Assembly (NCBI RefSeq): GCF_023715445.1
Contig: NZ_JAMBOD010000005.1
Span: 186,001-250,000 of the forward strand
Direction of reading: 5' to 3'
From: Fictibacillus nanhaiensis
Lineage (GTDB): Bacteria > Bacillota > Bacilli > Bacillales > Fictibacillaceae
Length of the DNA stretch: 64,000 nucleotides
The position numbers and the translations under genes are program-made. The notes below the pieces were generated by a model. It was not told the origin of the DNA. It made no database searches and saw only the letters and a program-made list of their open reading frames with translations. Positions 37,179 to 46,842 of this stretch are shown here, piece after piece. Positions within the stretch are counted from its first letter, which is position 1. Every line of letters begins with the position of its first letter.

Positions 37179-37186
37179 ATTTTTAA

Positions 37187-37233
37187 AGAAAAGAAACACC
37201 GCATGGGACAGGAATGTCCAGCGGTGTTTTTCT
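37187..37233. terminator. Terminator between subtilase and acyltransferase genes
   Basis: The stem aaacaccgc / gcggtgttt has an inner hairpin (ggaca...tgtcc) and T/A runs on both sides, suited to convergent genes. Confidence 0.85.
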
Positions 37234-37240
37234 GTGATTA

Positions 37241-38281
37241 TTAACTTTTGCTTTCCTGCGGCCGTGATGGTTTTGGCTTTATCATTCGTTTCAGTCTTGA
37301 CCAGCGGAGTTCAATGAACGGCTGTGCTAAAGCGATAACGGGTTTACTTGCTAAAAAGAGTGTGACAATTACAGCAAGAAACAGGAGCATAAAGTAGGCG
37401 CCGTTCTCTTCGATTGATGCAAATAGATCGGTTGTAAACAAATACTTCAATACAAAGCCGTGAAGCAGATAAATGTACAATGTGCGTTCACCAAACTCTG
37501 TAAAAAACATTTTTCGCCTCGGAAGAAGTGCTAAAAAGCTGAATGTTGCGGCAAACATAATGCCATACATAGCGAGACGAATCGGTCCGCCATACCAGTC
37601 GTTATATCCGAGTATTTCAGAGTATGACGATGAAGCGAGCAGCCATTCCTTCGTCCCATTTGGAAAAATAAAATGATAGGTGATAAACAGCACGATTAAA
37701 AATGCCGCAGCCGCTACTTTAGCGGACGGTTTTAAGATTTTTTTGAAGTCTCTTCTTTCGAGCAAATGACCTAGCAAGAACACCGGGAAAAAGACAAAGG
37801 TTCGAAGCAGACTCAGAAATGTTCCGATATCGTGAATATAGCCGACAGCTACACCGATTCCTATAGCCAGAACAAGTGGGTACTTTATTTTAACAAATAA
37901 CTTCAAAAGAATGTTCCAGAATACTAGACTCAGTAAAAACCATAATGTCCAGTGCGGAGAAAAGAAGTCAAGTTTCACTTCGCTTTTTCCGTAAAGATCA
38001 TAATAAAAAAAACTGTAAACCAACTGAAATACCAGGTAAGGGATTAAAACTTTTTTAAAGATCTTGGACAGATAGCCGTCCCGCCAAACACCTTTTGTAA
38101 AAAATCCGGCAATAAGTATGAAAGCAGGCATGTGAAACGTGTAAATGAAATTGTAGATCGTATAAAGCCATTCGTTTTGACTTTTTATCGGTGAAATGAA
38201 ATGCCCGAACACGACCAGAAAGATTAAAATAAATTTCGCGTTGTCAAAATAATAATCGCGTTCTTTTGCTGCTGTGCTCAT
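37241..38281 (-). CDS. Acyltransferase-3 family membrane protein (OafA-like)
   Basis: A 346-residue integral membrane O-acyltransferase. The opening DYYFDNAKFILIFLVVFGHFI carries the conserved catalytic His in the first helix, and FIYTFHMPAFILIAGFF is the second signature. About ten hydrophobic segments follow. These enzymes transfer acetyl or succinyl groups to sugars or lipids of the envelope. ATG 38281 follows ggaggaa at 7 nt. It is monocistronic; acceptor unknown. Confidence 0.87.
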   Translation of the reverse strand: MSTAAKERDYYFDNAKFILIFLVVFGHFISPIKSQNEWLYTIYNFIYTFHMPAFILIAGFFTKGVWRDGYLSKIFKKVLIPYLVFQLVYSFFYYDLYGKSEVKLDFFSPHWTLWFLLSLVFWNILLKLFVKIKYPLVLAIGIGVAVGYIHDIGTFLSLLRTFVFFPVFLLGHLLERRDFKKILKPSAKVAAAAFLIVLFITYHFIFPNGTKEWLLASSSYSEILGYNDWYGGPIRLAMYGIMFAATFSFLALLPRRKMFFTEFGERTLYIYLLHGFVLKYLFTTDLFASIEENGAYFMLLFLAVIVTLFLASKPVIALAQPFIELRWSRLKRMIKPKPSRPQESKS

Positions 38282-38434
38282 CAAGATTCCTCCAATAAAA
38301 ATTCACCATATAAACTATTCGTATGAATTTCGCATTTTTCTACCTCCTCTTTATAATTCCCAACCTTACATGGTTTTCTAACCTAAAAAATGAAAAAACG
38401 CATTTCCTATGAACAGAAAACACGTTTTTACCGT

Positions 38435-39469
38435 TTAAAAGTCTATTTTTATTTTAATAAAGCCTGCACTTCTAAGCGCTTCGTATATGATAACAACCGC
38501 TGGACCTACGATTAACCCTATGAATCCAAGAAGCTGAAATCCAATGTAAAGGGATACGAGAGCAGCTAATGCCGATATGCCAAGACTTGATCCAAGGATC
38601 TTTGGTTCTATAATTCTTCTTACAATCGTAATAACACCGAACATGATCATCAAACCAAAAGCAAGGTGGTCATTATTGTTGATAAACAGCGAATAGGCAG
38701 CCCACGGAACAAGAAATGAGCCAGTTCCTAATATTGGCAGGATATCAACAATGACAATTAAAAGAGCGATGATTACGGCATATTCAACATCCAGAATCAT
38801 AAGGCCCACTAGAGCTAAAACATATGTAATAAAGCTTAAAATGATCTGGGCTCTAAAAAATCCTACTGTTGCTCTTGAGAGTTGACTGAATACAAGTTCA
38901 ACCTTTTCACGGGCAGAAGTTGTAAACAGATTAAGAAATTCTGCGTAAAGGCGAGGCAGATCCAATGAAAATAAAAATACAGCGACAACATAAATAATAA
39001 AATAGATCAGCATACCTGGAATAGCGGTTATTAATCCTAAAATTCCTGATGTTAATCCTTTTGCGGTTTCAACCCCATATTCCTTTAAGCCTACTAAACC
39101 TTCTTCAAGAGTCTGAACGACTTCTGGGGGGAGAGTTGCATAGAAGTTTTCCATTTCATAAAACGTATTTTCAGCCACTTCAAACAAATGGACTGAGTAC
39201 GATGGAAGAACTGTAATAAACTCGATCACTTGAATAACAAGTGTCGTAGTCAGCCAGTATGATAGGATTCCAAAACCAGCTAAAAATAGCACGAATGAAA
39301 TAGTGACGGCAAGCAATCGTCTGCCTCTAAATAGTCTTATGAACAATTTCACTACAGGTTCAAGCATTATCGCGGTAATTAATGCGAGAAGGAGAGGTAT
39401 ACTGTAGAAGACAAATATGACGATTCCTGCAAGCAATAAAAGTAACAAAACAACGTTCTTTACAGTCAT
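38435..39469 (-). CDS. AI-2E-family membrane protein (YtvI-like)
   Basis: A 344-residue membrane protein of the AI-2E/PerM family. It has two N-terminal helices, a large hydrophilic middle region (about 80-140), and the typical C-terminal helical block with VDILPILGTGSFLVPWAAYSLF, IVRRIIEPKILGSSLGISALAALVSLYIG. The arrangement resembles YtvI of bacilli, which is induced in sporulation; the transported substrate is unsettled. A divergent or shared promoter is not evident. It is read in the same direction as the BrkB gene upstream but separated from it by about 160 nt. Confidence 0.85.
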   Translation of the reverse strand: MTVKNVVLLLLLLAGIVIFVFYSIPLLLALITAIMLEPVVKLFIRLFRGRRLLAVTISFVLFLAGFGILSYWLTTTLVIQVIEFITVLPSYSVHLFEVAENTFYEMENFYATLPPEVVQTLEEGLVGLKEYGVETAKGLTSGILGLITAIPGMLIYFIIYVVAVFLFSLDLPRLYAEFLNLFTTSAREKVELVFSQLSRATVGFFRAQIILSFITYVLALVGLMILDVEYAVIIALLIVIVDILPILGTGSFLVPWAAYSLFINNNDHLAFGLMIMFGVITIVRRIIEPKILGSSLGISALAALVSLYIGFQLLGFIGLIVGPAVVIIYEALRSAGFIKIKIDF

Positions 39470-39628
39470 CTTCCGGCTCCAATCTCCGTAAAATTATCCG
39501 GTATTTTCAAGTGAGGGCTAATACCCATTATGACCGGAAAAAGAGATGAAAATTCTTTATATATACACAATGATGTTACGATAAAGTGAAAAAGTCAATT
39601 CCAGAAAGGAAAGTTTTCAAAAATCTTT

Positions 39629-40441
39629 TTATTTTCTTACGGTTCTTCTTAAAGTCAGGATGGCATTAAGGTGTCCGCCTGCAATTAAAATCATGGCGGA
39701 AAGGTAAAACCAAATCATTAGTGTTAACAATGCCCCCATGTTTCCGTATATTTGTCCATAATCAAAAATGGATACATATGATGAAAAAAGATATGAAAAA
39801 ATATGCCAGCCTCCCGTGGAAAAGACGGCACCTGGCCAGACATTTCGAAACGAGAGCTTCACGTTTGGAGCGAACATATATAGAGCTGAAAAGATAAAGA
39901 GAAGTATTGAGAAACCAATTATATACCGTGCCGTTTCCCATATGTGCCAAACGGGATGTGAATAGCCTGTCTGTTCAAATATGTAAATTCCAACCGTCCG
40001 ACCAAAAACTGGCAGCAATAAAGCTGTTATTACCGCAACAACTAACCCGAATGTTAAAAACATACCCAATGCTAATTCTTTTAAAAAGGGACGGCTTTCT
40101 TCCACCTGATAGGCTTGGTTGAATACACGGATAATCGCATGCGTGCCTATTGTTGCAAGCCAAATCATAATAATTAATGATATTGAAAAAACATCACCGC
40201 GGTACTCGTCTAAAACGGCGATTAAATTATACTCTAGTAAGGTATATGCTTCTTCTGGCGCAATAGACTGAAAAAGAGAGATCACATACGCAGAAGAAAT
40301 CGGCAAAAAGCCTAAAACTGTAAAAATCAGAAAGATAAAAGGAAACAAAGAAACCAGAAAATAATAAGCAAGCTGGGCTGAGAGATCAAACACTTTGTCT
40401 TCAAAAAAACGGCGGAACCACTGTTTCAATATCCAGCGCAT
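39629..40441 (-). CDS. YihY/BrkB-family membrane protein
   Basis: A 270-residue membrane protein of the YihY/virulence factor BrkB family. The conserved opening DKVFDLSAQLAYYFLVSLFPFIF and the central WLATIGTHAIIRVFNQAYQVEESRPF are diagnostic; SYVSIFDYGQIYGNMGALLTLMIWFY is the last signature. Six helices are expected. The name ribonuclease BN once given to this family is wrong; function unknown. It starts with ATG at 40441 with ggaggctt upstream. Confidence 0.87.
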   Translation of the reverse strand: MRWILKQWFRRFFEDKVFDLSAQLAYYFLVSLFPFIFLIFTVLGFLPISSAYVISLFQSIAPEEAYTLLEYNLIAVLDEYRGDVFSISLIIMIWLATIGTHAIIRVFNQAYQVEESRPFLKELALGMFLTFGLVVAVITALLLPVFGRTVGIYIFEQTGYSHPVWHIWETARYIIGFSILLFIFSALYMFAPNVKLSFRNVWPGAVFSTGGWHIFSYLFSSYVSIFDYGQIYGNMGALLTLMIWFYLSAMILIAGGHLNAILTLRRTVRK

Positions 40442-40495
40442 AAAGTAAGCCTCCGTGATTGCGGCGTATCATCCTATCCTGCATTATTCCCGTAA

Positions 40496-40540
40496 TAAAA
40501 AAAAAGAACGCTTTTTTTGAAACAAAAGGTTCTTTTATCC
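40496..40540 (-). terminator. Terminator of the cysteine-rich small gene
   Basis: On the minus strand aaagaac pairs with gttcttt, followed by a long T run. It separates the small gene from the BrkB gene. Confidence 0.75.
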
Positions 40541-40588
40541 GTAGTATGGTTAAGTTGTTAACTGATAATATATTTTAGATGGAACATC

Positions 40589-40792
40589 CTAGCCATTGCA
40601 GCAGGATGAGGACCTTCTTGTTTGGCTGGAGCAAAATTTAGAGCTGCAGCAAGTAATAAAAGGAGAGGTTGAAGGTGTAGACGGCGTTGAAACAATTGGG
40701 CAGCAGCAAGGATTTACTTTTCGGCAAAGTATAGGGACGCCACAAAAAAGAATACATGATTTACATTTAATAGAACATCCGCAAGAGCACAT
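40589..40792 (-). CDS. Cysteine-rich small protein (67 aa, 15 Cys)
   Basis: On the minus strand ATG 40792 follows a strong site (aaagggggtg, 7 nt spacing). The product has 15 cysteines in 67 residues (positions 2, 4, 6, 10, 13, 17, 23, 29-31, 48, 49, 54, 64, 65) with a Ser/Thr/Pro-rich centre. It has no signal peptide. The opposite strand has an open frame too but no ribosome binding site, so the minus-strand reading is favoured. A terminator follows. Cysteine-rich small proteins in spore formers are often coat components or metal binders; neither can be shown here. Confidence 0.55.
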   Translation of the reverse strand: MCSCGCSIKCKSCILFCGVPILCRKVNPCCCPIVSTPSTPSTSPFITCCSSKFCSSQTRRSSSCCNG

Positions 40793-40833
40793 GAAAAAAC
40801 ACCCCCTTTCATTATATATATGAAAAAGTGGAT

Positions 40834-40868
40834 AAGCCTGTCAGGGCAAAAAAACATTCTGACAGCCT
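40834..40868 (+). terminator. Hairpin upstream of the terC-family gene
   Basis: The stem gcctgtcag / ctgacagcc is followed by TTTTTAT. On the plus strand nothing obvious is transcribed into it, so it may be an attenuator or a leftover; no yybP-ykoY riboswitch blocks are seen. Confidence 0.55.
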
Positions 40869-40961
40869 TTTTATGGTGTTTTTTAAAAGTTATTTCATTA
40901 TGTTTTTACAAAATCATAGGGTATACTATTCTACAGATGTTCAACAGGGAGGATTTTTTGA

Positions 40962-41672
40962 ATGGATTTATTCGCACCAGATTTTTGGTCAGCCTTACTA
41001 GCGATCGTTATCATAGATTTAGTGTTGGCTGGAGATAATGCAATTGTTATCGGTTTAGCAGCAAGAAACTTACCAAAAGAAAACCAGAAAAAGGTAATCA
41101 TGTGGGGTACAGTCGGTGCTATCATAATTCGTGCAGCAGCAACTCTGGCCGTTGTATGGTTATTAAAGATTCCTGGTTTGCTATTAGCCGGTGGACTTAT
41201 TCTTTTATACATTGCGTACAAACTAATGATTGAAGAAAAAGATCATGATATTGAAGCGCAAAACGGTATGTGGGCAGCAATTAGAACGATCATTATCGCA
41301 GATGCTGTAATGGGTCTAGACAACGTACTGGCAGTTGCAGGAGCTGCACATGGAGACTTTTTACTCGTAGTTATCGGTTTATTGATATCAGTTCCAATCG
41401 TTGTTTGGGGAAGTACACTTTTCTTAAAATTGATGGAAAAGTATCCTTTTATCATCACGATCGGTGCAGGGGTCCTCGCATGGACAGCTTCAAAGATGAT
41501 CGTTGGCGAGAAGTTTATGAAACCATACTTTGATAATGATTTTATTAAATATGGATTTGAAATCTTAATGATTGTTGTTGTTCTTGGATTGGGTACTCTT
41601 AAAAAGAGGAAGTTGGCGGAAGAAAAAGCTGCCAATGAAAAGGCGCCAGAGCCTTCTAATAACGAAGCATAA
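40962..41672 (+). CDS. TerC-family membrane protein (YjbE-like)
   Basis: A 236-residue integral membrane protein. Conserved acidic motifs sit in the membrane helices: VIIDLVLAGDNAIVIGLAARNLP near residue 20 and IIIADAVMGLDNVLAVAGAA near residue 110. These aspartates are thought to bind metal, and the family includes manganese exporters of bacilli. About seven helices are seen, and the last 20 residues are a charged Lys/Glu/Ala tail. The start ATG follows gggagga. It is monocistronic. Manganese as substrate is inferred from the family. Confidence 0.9.
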   Translation: MDLFAPDFWSALLAIVIIDLVLAGDNAIVIGLAARNLPKENQKKVIMWGTVGAIIIRAAATLAVVWLLKIPGLLLAGGLILLYIAYKLMIEEKDHDIEAQNGMWAAIRTIIIADAVMGLDNVLAVAGAAHGDFLLVVIGLLISVPIVVWGSTLFLKLMEKYPFIITIGAGVLAWTASKMIVGEKFMKPYFDNDFIKYGFEILMIVVVLGLGTLKKRKLAEEKAANEKAPEPSNNEA

Positions 41673-41675
41673 TAG

Positions 41676-41713
41676 AAAAAAAACCGCCTTTGGGCGTTTT
41701 TTTTTTTTTTTGA
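41676..41713 (+). terminator. Terminator of the terC-family gene
   Basis: The short GC stem cgcc-ttt-gggcg lies between an A run and a run of fourteen Ts, so it may act in both directions. Confidence 0.85.
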
Positions 41714-41801
41714 ATGAATGTTTCTTATAGGCAAAAAGCATTAGATTTCTAGTGCCTTTTATATAAAAGTAATCCTTTCGTCCCGGTTTAGACCTATTGT
41801 G

Positions 41802-41829
41802 TAAACATTCTGTAATTATTTGTCGATAT
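41802..41829 (+). promoter_or_regulatory. Sigma-D promoter of the chemoreceptor gene
   Basis: TAAA (41802-41805) is followed after 16 nt by GTCGATAT (41822-41829), close to the sigma-D consensus. It is 31 nt ahead of the ATG. Confidence 0.7.
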
Positions 41830-41860
41830 TTAGCAGAGATGCAGAATAGGGGGCCACCAA

Positions 41861-43867
41861 ATGTTTAAAAAAATACAAACGAAGATCATGCTGTCTGTAA
41901 GTCTTCTTGTAGCTGTAGCGCTAATATCAGCGTCACTATTTTCTTATTTTCAAACGAAACAGCAGATCACTGAGAATGTTCAAGAACAAGCAACAGGCTT
42001 AGCAAATGACGTGAAATCTTCAACTGAGCTTTATTTACAATCATTCGGAAACACAATCGATCGTTATAGCCGCGACAGCAGGCTTATTGACTATTTGAAA
42101 ACGGTAAAAACGGATGAAGCTAAAGGACTTAACGAATCCTGGCCGATCGTTGATCAGGACTTTAAACATTTCTTAGAACTGAACAAAAACGTAGCTGTTC
42201 TTTATGTTGGAGCGGAAACGAAACAATTTAAAACTTCACCGGTATTAGAGCTACCTGAAGGTTTTGATCCCACTGGGCGTCCATGGTATCAAACTGCTGT
42301 TCAGTCACCTGATAAAATTATGTGGACAGAACCATATGAAGATGCCAGTTCCGGAGAATATGTAGTAACAGTAGCAAAACCTGTTTTAGATCCTGCAACA
42401 AAGGATGTATTGGGAGTAGTTGGTCTGGACTTAAGCCTTGCGGGACTTTCCAGCATGATCAACCAGACCAAAGTAAGCTACAGTGGATATCCCGTTCTTC
42501 TTGACCCAAAAGGAATGGCACTCGTACATCCGACTCAGCAAGGGAAAGACTTAAGTAAAGAATCTTTTACCAAGGCTATGTACAAAAATGAAAAAGGAAA
42601 TATTTCATACCAATACCAAAATAAAGACCGTGAACTTTATTATACGACGATTGCAGACACAGGATGGAAGCTCGGGTTTGTTTATGAGACGAATGAACTT
42701 TTAAAGGATGCTCAAGAGCTTTTTAATATAATTTTAGTATTTGCTTCAATTGCTGTATTGATTGCATTAGCAGTAACTTACTTCCTTGCTAAAAGCATTT
42801 CGAATCCGATCCGCAACCTGCAAAAACAAGTTCAGCTTGTTGCAGAAGGTGATCTTACAGTATCAGTAGAAGCAAAAACCAAGGATGAAGTAGGTACGCT
42901 GACCCACCATTTTAATGCGATGGTTGAAAACATGAGAGGGCTGATTACTTCAGTAAGCCAGTCGGTTGTCACAGTCAATGAATCCACTTCCAATTTAAGT
43001 GCAGTCTCAGAAGAAACGATTGCAGCCAGTGAAGAAGTCTCAAGAGCTGTAGCAGAAATCGCGTCAGGTGCTACAACGCAGGCAGAGGATGCTGATGAAA
43101 CTAACCGCAGAACTTTGGATCTGTCTTCACAAATTGAAAAGGTAAACGAACAGGCTGAGATGATGGCACGTCTATCCATACTTGCTGAGACAGCAAATAA
43201 AAACGGTCTTTCACAAATGCAGGTTCTTCGTGCGAAAACAGGTGAAAGCAATGAGGTGCTTCACAATATTGAGGAAGTGATCTCTGGATTAGCTGGGAAG
43301 GTAGAAGAAATTGAGCAAGTGATTCAGTCTATTACTGAAATTTCTGAGCAGACGAATCTTCTAGCTTTAAACGCTAGTATTGAAGCAGCAAGAGCTGGTG
43401 AAAGCGGAAGAGGTTTTGCGGTTGTTGCTGATGAGGTCCGTAAACTAGCTGAACAATCATCAATCGCGGCTGACAAAGTAAGAAAAACAATTACAGGCAT
43501 TGGTGCAGAGTCTGTTCGTGCGGTTAAGGAGATGGAACAAACAAAGCAAATCGCCAAAGATCAAAATAATACCGTCACAGATACTGAACGTGCTTTTGAT
43601 GAAATTGCAGGAACGATGGATCAGATGGTAAAATCCATTCAGCAGATTACGAGTGAAGTAGACATTATCAACAACTATAAAGAAGAAGTAGTTGCCTCCA
43701 TTCAAAGTATTGCAGCAGTTGCAGAACAATCAGCCGCAGCAAGTGAAGAAGTTAGTGCTTCGTCTGAAGAACAAGTTCGTGCGCTGGCAACAGTTTCGCA
43801 GTCAGCAGAAGAACTGAATGACGCTTCTCAGGCATTATCTGAAATGATTAAACACTTTAAAATATAG
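41861..43867 (+). CDS. Methyl-accepting chemotaxis protein (dCache-HAMP-MCP)
   Basis: A 668-residue transmembrane chemoreceptor. The first membrane helix is at about 8-30, and an extracellular double-Cache sensor follows (about 35-285, with [28 protein letters not shown] and [13 protein letters not shown], the amino-acid-binding pattern of McpB/McpC types). The second helix (about 286-308) leads into HAMP ([23 protein letters not shown]). The C-terminal signalling domain has the hairpin tip [21 protein letters not shown] and several Glu/Gln methylation sites. Ligand is probably an amino acid. A sigma-D promoter precedes it. Confidence 0.94.
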   Translation: MFKKIQTKIMLSVSLLVAVALISASLFSYFQTKQQITENVQEQATGLANDVKSSTELYLQSFGNTIDRYSRDSRLIDYLKTVKTDEAKGLNESWPIVDQDFKHFLELNKNVAVLYVGAETKQFKTSPVLELPEGFDPTGRPWYQTAVQSPDKIMWTEPYEDASSGEYVVTVAKPVLDPATKDVLGVVGLDLSLAGLSSMINQTKVSYSGYPVLLDPKGMALVHPTQQGKDLSKESFTKAMYKNEKGNISYQYQNKDRELYYTTIADTGWKLGFVYETNELLKDAQELFNIILVFASIAVLIALAVTYFLAKSISNPIRNLQKQVQLVAEGDLTVSVEAKTKDEVGTLTHHFNAMVENMRGLITSVSQSVVTVNESTSNLSAVSEETIAASEEVSRAVAEIASGATTQAEDADETNRRTLDLSSQIEKVNEQAEMMARLSILAETANKNGLSQMQVLRAKTGESNEVLHNIEEVISGLAGKVEEIEQVIQSITEISEQTNLLALNASIEAARAGESGRGFAVVADEVRKLAEQSSIAADKVRKTITGIGAESVRAVKEMEQTKQIAKDQNNTVTDTERAFDEIAGTMDQMVKSIQQITSEVDIINNYKEEVVASIQSIAAVAEQSAAASEEVSASSEEQVRALATVSQSAEELNDASQALSEMIKHFKI

Positions 43868-43884
43868 GTAGAGAGAGACTTCGG

Positions 43885-43985
43885 CCAATTGGACAAATTA
43901 TTCAGGAAAATGGACAGATTAATCCTTCAAGTGGACAGATTAATTAAAAAAGTCGACAGATTATCTTTCAAAGCGGACAAATTAA
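43885..43985. repeat. Phased short-repeat array D (core tggacagatta), intergenic
   Basis: Five copies of TGGACAGATTA follow the chemoreceptor stop. GGACA (or cgaca) starts at 43891, 43912, 43933, 43954 and 43975, so the spacing is exactly 21 nt four times. It directly abuts the terminator of the convergent ABC operon. Confidence 0.85.
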
Positions 43986-43990
43986 TCGTA

Positions 43991-44032
43991 AAAAAAGGAA
44001 ACCGGTCATCAAACTGGTTTCCTTTTTCGTTT
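43991..44032. terminator. Terminator between chemoreceptor and ABC operon
   Basis: The stem aaaggaaaccggt / actggtttccttt is flanked by A and T runs on either side. Confidence 0.85.
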
Positions 44033-44038
44033 TTATTT

Positions 44039-45019
44039 TTAATAGATATCCCTTTTTGAAAAGGTAACAAATGCGATGATGAACCCGGCAATGCCCCATA
44101 CTGCAAGGACACTCATAGAGAAGCCTAATGACATTCCTTCAATTGGTGTAGCCATACCGCTAATATAGTTTGTGAGGTTTAGATTCACCATGAAAAAGTA
44201 CTTCGCGCTTTCCCATGAGGAGACCATATTGATCAAGATTGCTCCTGCGATAAGTGAAGCGAGCATAATACCCATTACAGCCGCGGTGCTTCTTAATAAG
44301 ACCGACAGCATGAAGGTTAATGTACCAACGATTAAACATACGTACCAAACGAGGCCAAACTCCATCAAGATATATTGCCACTGAGGCACAATGTGTACAT
44401 TATCAGTCAGCAGTTCATCACCTGAAACAGCAAATCCTGTTAAGAGCGGCATATTCCAGCCTCCGTAACCGAAGACCAATCCAGATATCGCGTAAGACAG
44501 CACAGCGACTGATAAAACAATAAAAGATACCGACAGCAGCATAGCCAAATACTTGCTTAATAGAATACGCCACCTTTTTACCGGCCTTGTTAATAATAGT
44601 TTGATGGTTCCGCCACTGGCTTCAGAGGAAACAAGATCAGCAACGATTACCATAACTAAAAGAGGCAGTAAAAGATCGATCGAGTTCTCCACAAACACCC
44701 GCATAAAAGTTGGTGCTCCAGGAGCTCGAGGATCAATATCATTCTCTAAATAATATTGCTGCTGAGATAATCTGATCTTTAAATATTTCCGCCATTCATC
44801 TTGAATACGGCTCGAACTCAACCTGTTTTGGGTATCTGTGATCTCTTGCTGGAGCACAGTGCGCCAGTCTTGTGTACCCATTTTTTTTCGCTGATCTTGT
44901 ATCTCTTTAAACTGTGCGTATGTAAAAAGCGGTACGAGAAAAGCGATGATAAGTATGATTACAAACAACCTTTTCTTTCGAAGCAGCTTTAGCATTTCGT
45001 TGCGGACAAGATTAATCAA
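44039..45019 (-). CDS. ABC-2-type transporter permease
   Basis: A 326-residue membrane protein. It starts MINLVRNEMLKLLRKKRLFVIILIIAFLVP, the usual opening of ABC-2 permeases. A large external loop follows (about 35-105, DQRKKMGTQDWRT and later), and then five helices with VADLVSSEASGGTIKLLLTRPVKRW in the cytosolic loop. It overlaps the ATPase stop by 8 nt. Together they form an exporter; the substrate is unknown. Confidence 0.87.
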   Translation of the reverse strand: MINLVRNEMLKLLRKKRLFVIILIIAFLVPLFTYAQFKEIQDQRKKMGTQDWRTVLQQEITDTQNRLSSSRIQDEWRKYLKIRLSQQQYYLENDIDPRAPGAPTFMRVFVENSIDLLLPLLVMVIVADLVSSEASGGTIKLLLTRPVKRWRILLSKYLAMLLSVSFIVLSVAVLSYAISGLVFGYGGWNMPLLTGFAVSGDELLTDNVHIVPQWQYILMEFGLVWYVCLIVGTLTFMLSVLLRSTAAVMGIMLASLIAGAILINMVSSWESAKYFFMVNLNLTNYISGMATPIEGMSLGFSMSVLAVWGIAGFIIAFVTFSKRDIY

Positions 45020-45926
45020 TACTTTCGCCTCCTGTCACTTCTAAAAACAAATCTTCAAGAGAAGGAAGCTGAGTTCTCATTTCTTTTACTTTAACGCCTG
45101 CCTGTACGAGTTTCTGGTTCCACTCTGGAAGCAGCGGTTCGTTATAAAGCGTGATCAGTGTACCATCTAAACCTTCCTGAACTTCTGTTTCTTCTTGTAA
45201 AAGCTCTTTAGCGAGAGATAAAGGTTCAGCTTTCCAGATAACTCTTTCTTGTTCAGCTAAAAGATTTTGTACTGAATCAGTACGGATAACAGCACCTTTT
45301 GAGATGATGGCTACTCGGTCGCACATGAGCTGTATCTCACTCAGTAAATGGGAAGAGACGAGAACACTTAGGTTTTCTTCTCTTGCAAGCTGGCGGATAA
45401 ACTCGCGCATCTCGCGAATACCGGCAGGATCAAGACCATTTGTCGGCTCGTCCAAAATGAGGACTTTTGGTTTTCCTAAAAGAGCCTGTGCAATTCCTAG
45501 CCGCTGTCTCATACCAAGTGAATATGTACTCACACGATCATGGATCCGGTTCGTTAATCCAACGAGCGTTACGACTTCCTGCAATCTGTTTGTTGGAATG
45601 GAAGGATCCATTTTTGCAAAGTGTTCGAGATTCTCCCATCCAGTTAGATACGGATAAAGTTCAGGGTTCTCAACGATACACCCCAAGTGTTTCATTGCTT
45701 CTGTAAATTCTGTTCGGACGTTTTTGCCGCCAATTTTAATCGTTCCTGAAGTCGGGGAAATTAACCCGACAATCATCCGGATCGTTGTCGTTTTACCAGC
45801 ACCGTTCGGACCGAGAAAACCAAATACTTCACCTGGATAAAGAGTAAAGGAAACACCTTTTATAATGAGTTTTCGTTTAATCTTCTTTGTCAGGTTTTCA
45901 ACTTCTAGTGCAGGTTTCATGCTCAC
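45012..45926 (-). CDS. ABC transporter ATP-binding protein
   Basis: A 304-residue ATPase of the bacitracin/lantibiotic-export (CcmA/BcrA) type. Walker A is FLGPNGAGKTTTI (about 36-48), the signature is YSLGMRQRLGIAQAL, and Walker B is VLILDEPTNGLDPAGI. A C-terminal extension of about 90 residues follows the H-loop VSSHLLSE. GTG 45926 follows aggagg at 10 nt, while ATG 45920 is 16 nt away, so GTG is chosen. It overlaps the SGNH gene stop (GTGA) and is coupled. Confidence 0.9.
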   Translation of the reverse strand: MSMKPALEVENLTKKIKRKLIIKGVSFTLYPGEVFGFLGPNGAGKTTTIRMIVGLISPTSGTIKIGGKNVRTEFTEAMKHLGCIVENPELYPYLTGWENLEHFAKMDPSIPTNRLQEVVTLVGLTNRIHDRVSTYSLGMRQRLGIAQALLGKPKVLILDEPTNGLDPAGIREMREFIRQLAREENLSVLVSSHLLSEIQLMCDRVAIISKGAVIRTDSVQNLLAEQERVIWKAEPLSLAKELLQEETEVQEGLDGTLITLYNEPLLPEWNQKLVQAGVKVKEMRTQLPSLEDLFLEVTGGESID

Positions 45927-46747
45927 GATTCTTTTTCCTCCTGTTCAAAATTGATCAGCGAGGCAACCCGTTCTGCCATTAATTTATACCCTTCTTTGTT
46001 AGGGTGAAATTGATCAGTGTATAAATAGTTTTCAACTTGCAGCTGAAAAAGGTCAAACGTTGGAACATAGACGATGTTCTCAAACTCTGCTGCCGTATTT
46101 GCTGTCTGGAAATTCCAGTCTCTCACAATGGAAGAGGTGGTCTTCGCATCTGGAAGATTGCTGAAAGGGTTATAGAGTCCCACATGATAGATAACAGCTT
46201 CTTTATTTAAATCCCGGAGCTGGCTATAGATTTTTTTAACGTTGCTTAAATAAATCTGTTTTTTACTGTTGATGGCGTTCATATCTAAAGACTCTAAAGT
46301 CGTACCCTGCTGAAACAAATCATTTCCTCCAATTGTCATTACAATGACATCAGCTTGCTTTGCCTGACGCTGAATTTCGCTTTGCTGCAGCTGTTTAAAA
46401 AGACCACGAGAGGTCTCTCCTTTTACAGCTGTATTGATGAGGTTGACTTCCTGTTCTGATTTTTCTTTTAATCGTTCTAATAAATATCCGGTGTAGCCCT
46501 TTCCGTCAGCATCACCTGTTCCTCGTGTCAGCGAATCTCCCATGGCGAATATCGTAAGCGTGCCATCTTGCTTTTTAGATATAGCTGATTCTGTTTTCTC
46601 TTTAGGCTGCTCAAATTTTTTATTTGAAGAAAATTGATCTTGAAATGTCCAGCCAAGACCGAAAAGCCATAAAAGGGTTGCTGCAATTGAAACAGCCGAA
46701 ACAATCGTTAAGGTGTATTTTCTCAAAACAGGTTTCATCCTTCCCAA
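45923..46747 (-). CDS. Membrane-anchored SGNH/GDSL hydrolase
   Basis: A 274-residue lipase/esterase-like enzyme with an N-terminal membrane anchor (about 12-33), so the catalytic domain is outside the cell. Block I is FAMGDSLTRGTGD (catalytic Ser), block II has the Gly in NTAVKGETS, block III is VIVMTIGGNDLF, and block V is YTDQFHPNKEGY with the catalytic Asp and His. The start TTG at 46747 is uncertain; an ATG three codons later has its site too close. It is the first gene of a three-gene operon with the ABC exporter, suggesting envelope lipid or polymer modification. Confidence 0.86.
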   Translation of the reverse strand: MGRMKPVLRKYTLTIVSAVSIAATLLWLFGLGWTFQDQFSSNKKFEQPKEKTESAISKKQDGTLTIFAMGDSLTRGTGDADGKGYTGYLLERLKEKSEQEVNLINTAVKGETSRGLFKQLQQSEIQRQAKQADVIVMTIGGNDLFQQGTTLESLDMNAINSKKQIYLSNVKKIYSQLRDLNKEAVIYHVGLYNPFSNLPDAKTTSSIVRDWNFQTANTAAEFENIVYVPTFDLFQLQVENYLYTDQFHPNKEGYKLMAERVASLINFEQEEKES

Positions 46748-46842
46748 ATCACTTTATCTGTTCTTTATAGAATAGCAAAAATTAATTCGTATTCTAACTT
46801 TTTTGCCTATTTGAGGTAAAATAAACCAAAGGGAGTGGGAGC

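Noticed and set aside
40596-40823. Plus-strand frame opposite the cysteine-rich gene
   Set aside because: It begins with TTG without any ribosome binding site, while the minus-strand frame has a strong one.
40823-40961. Possible manganese (yybP-ykoY) riboswitch before the terC-family gene
   Set aside because: A hairpin with a T run is present, but none of the conserved riboswitch blocks can be found.
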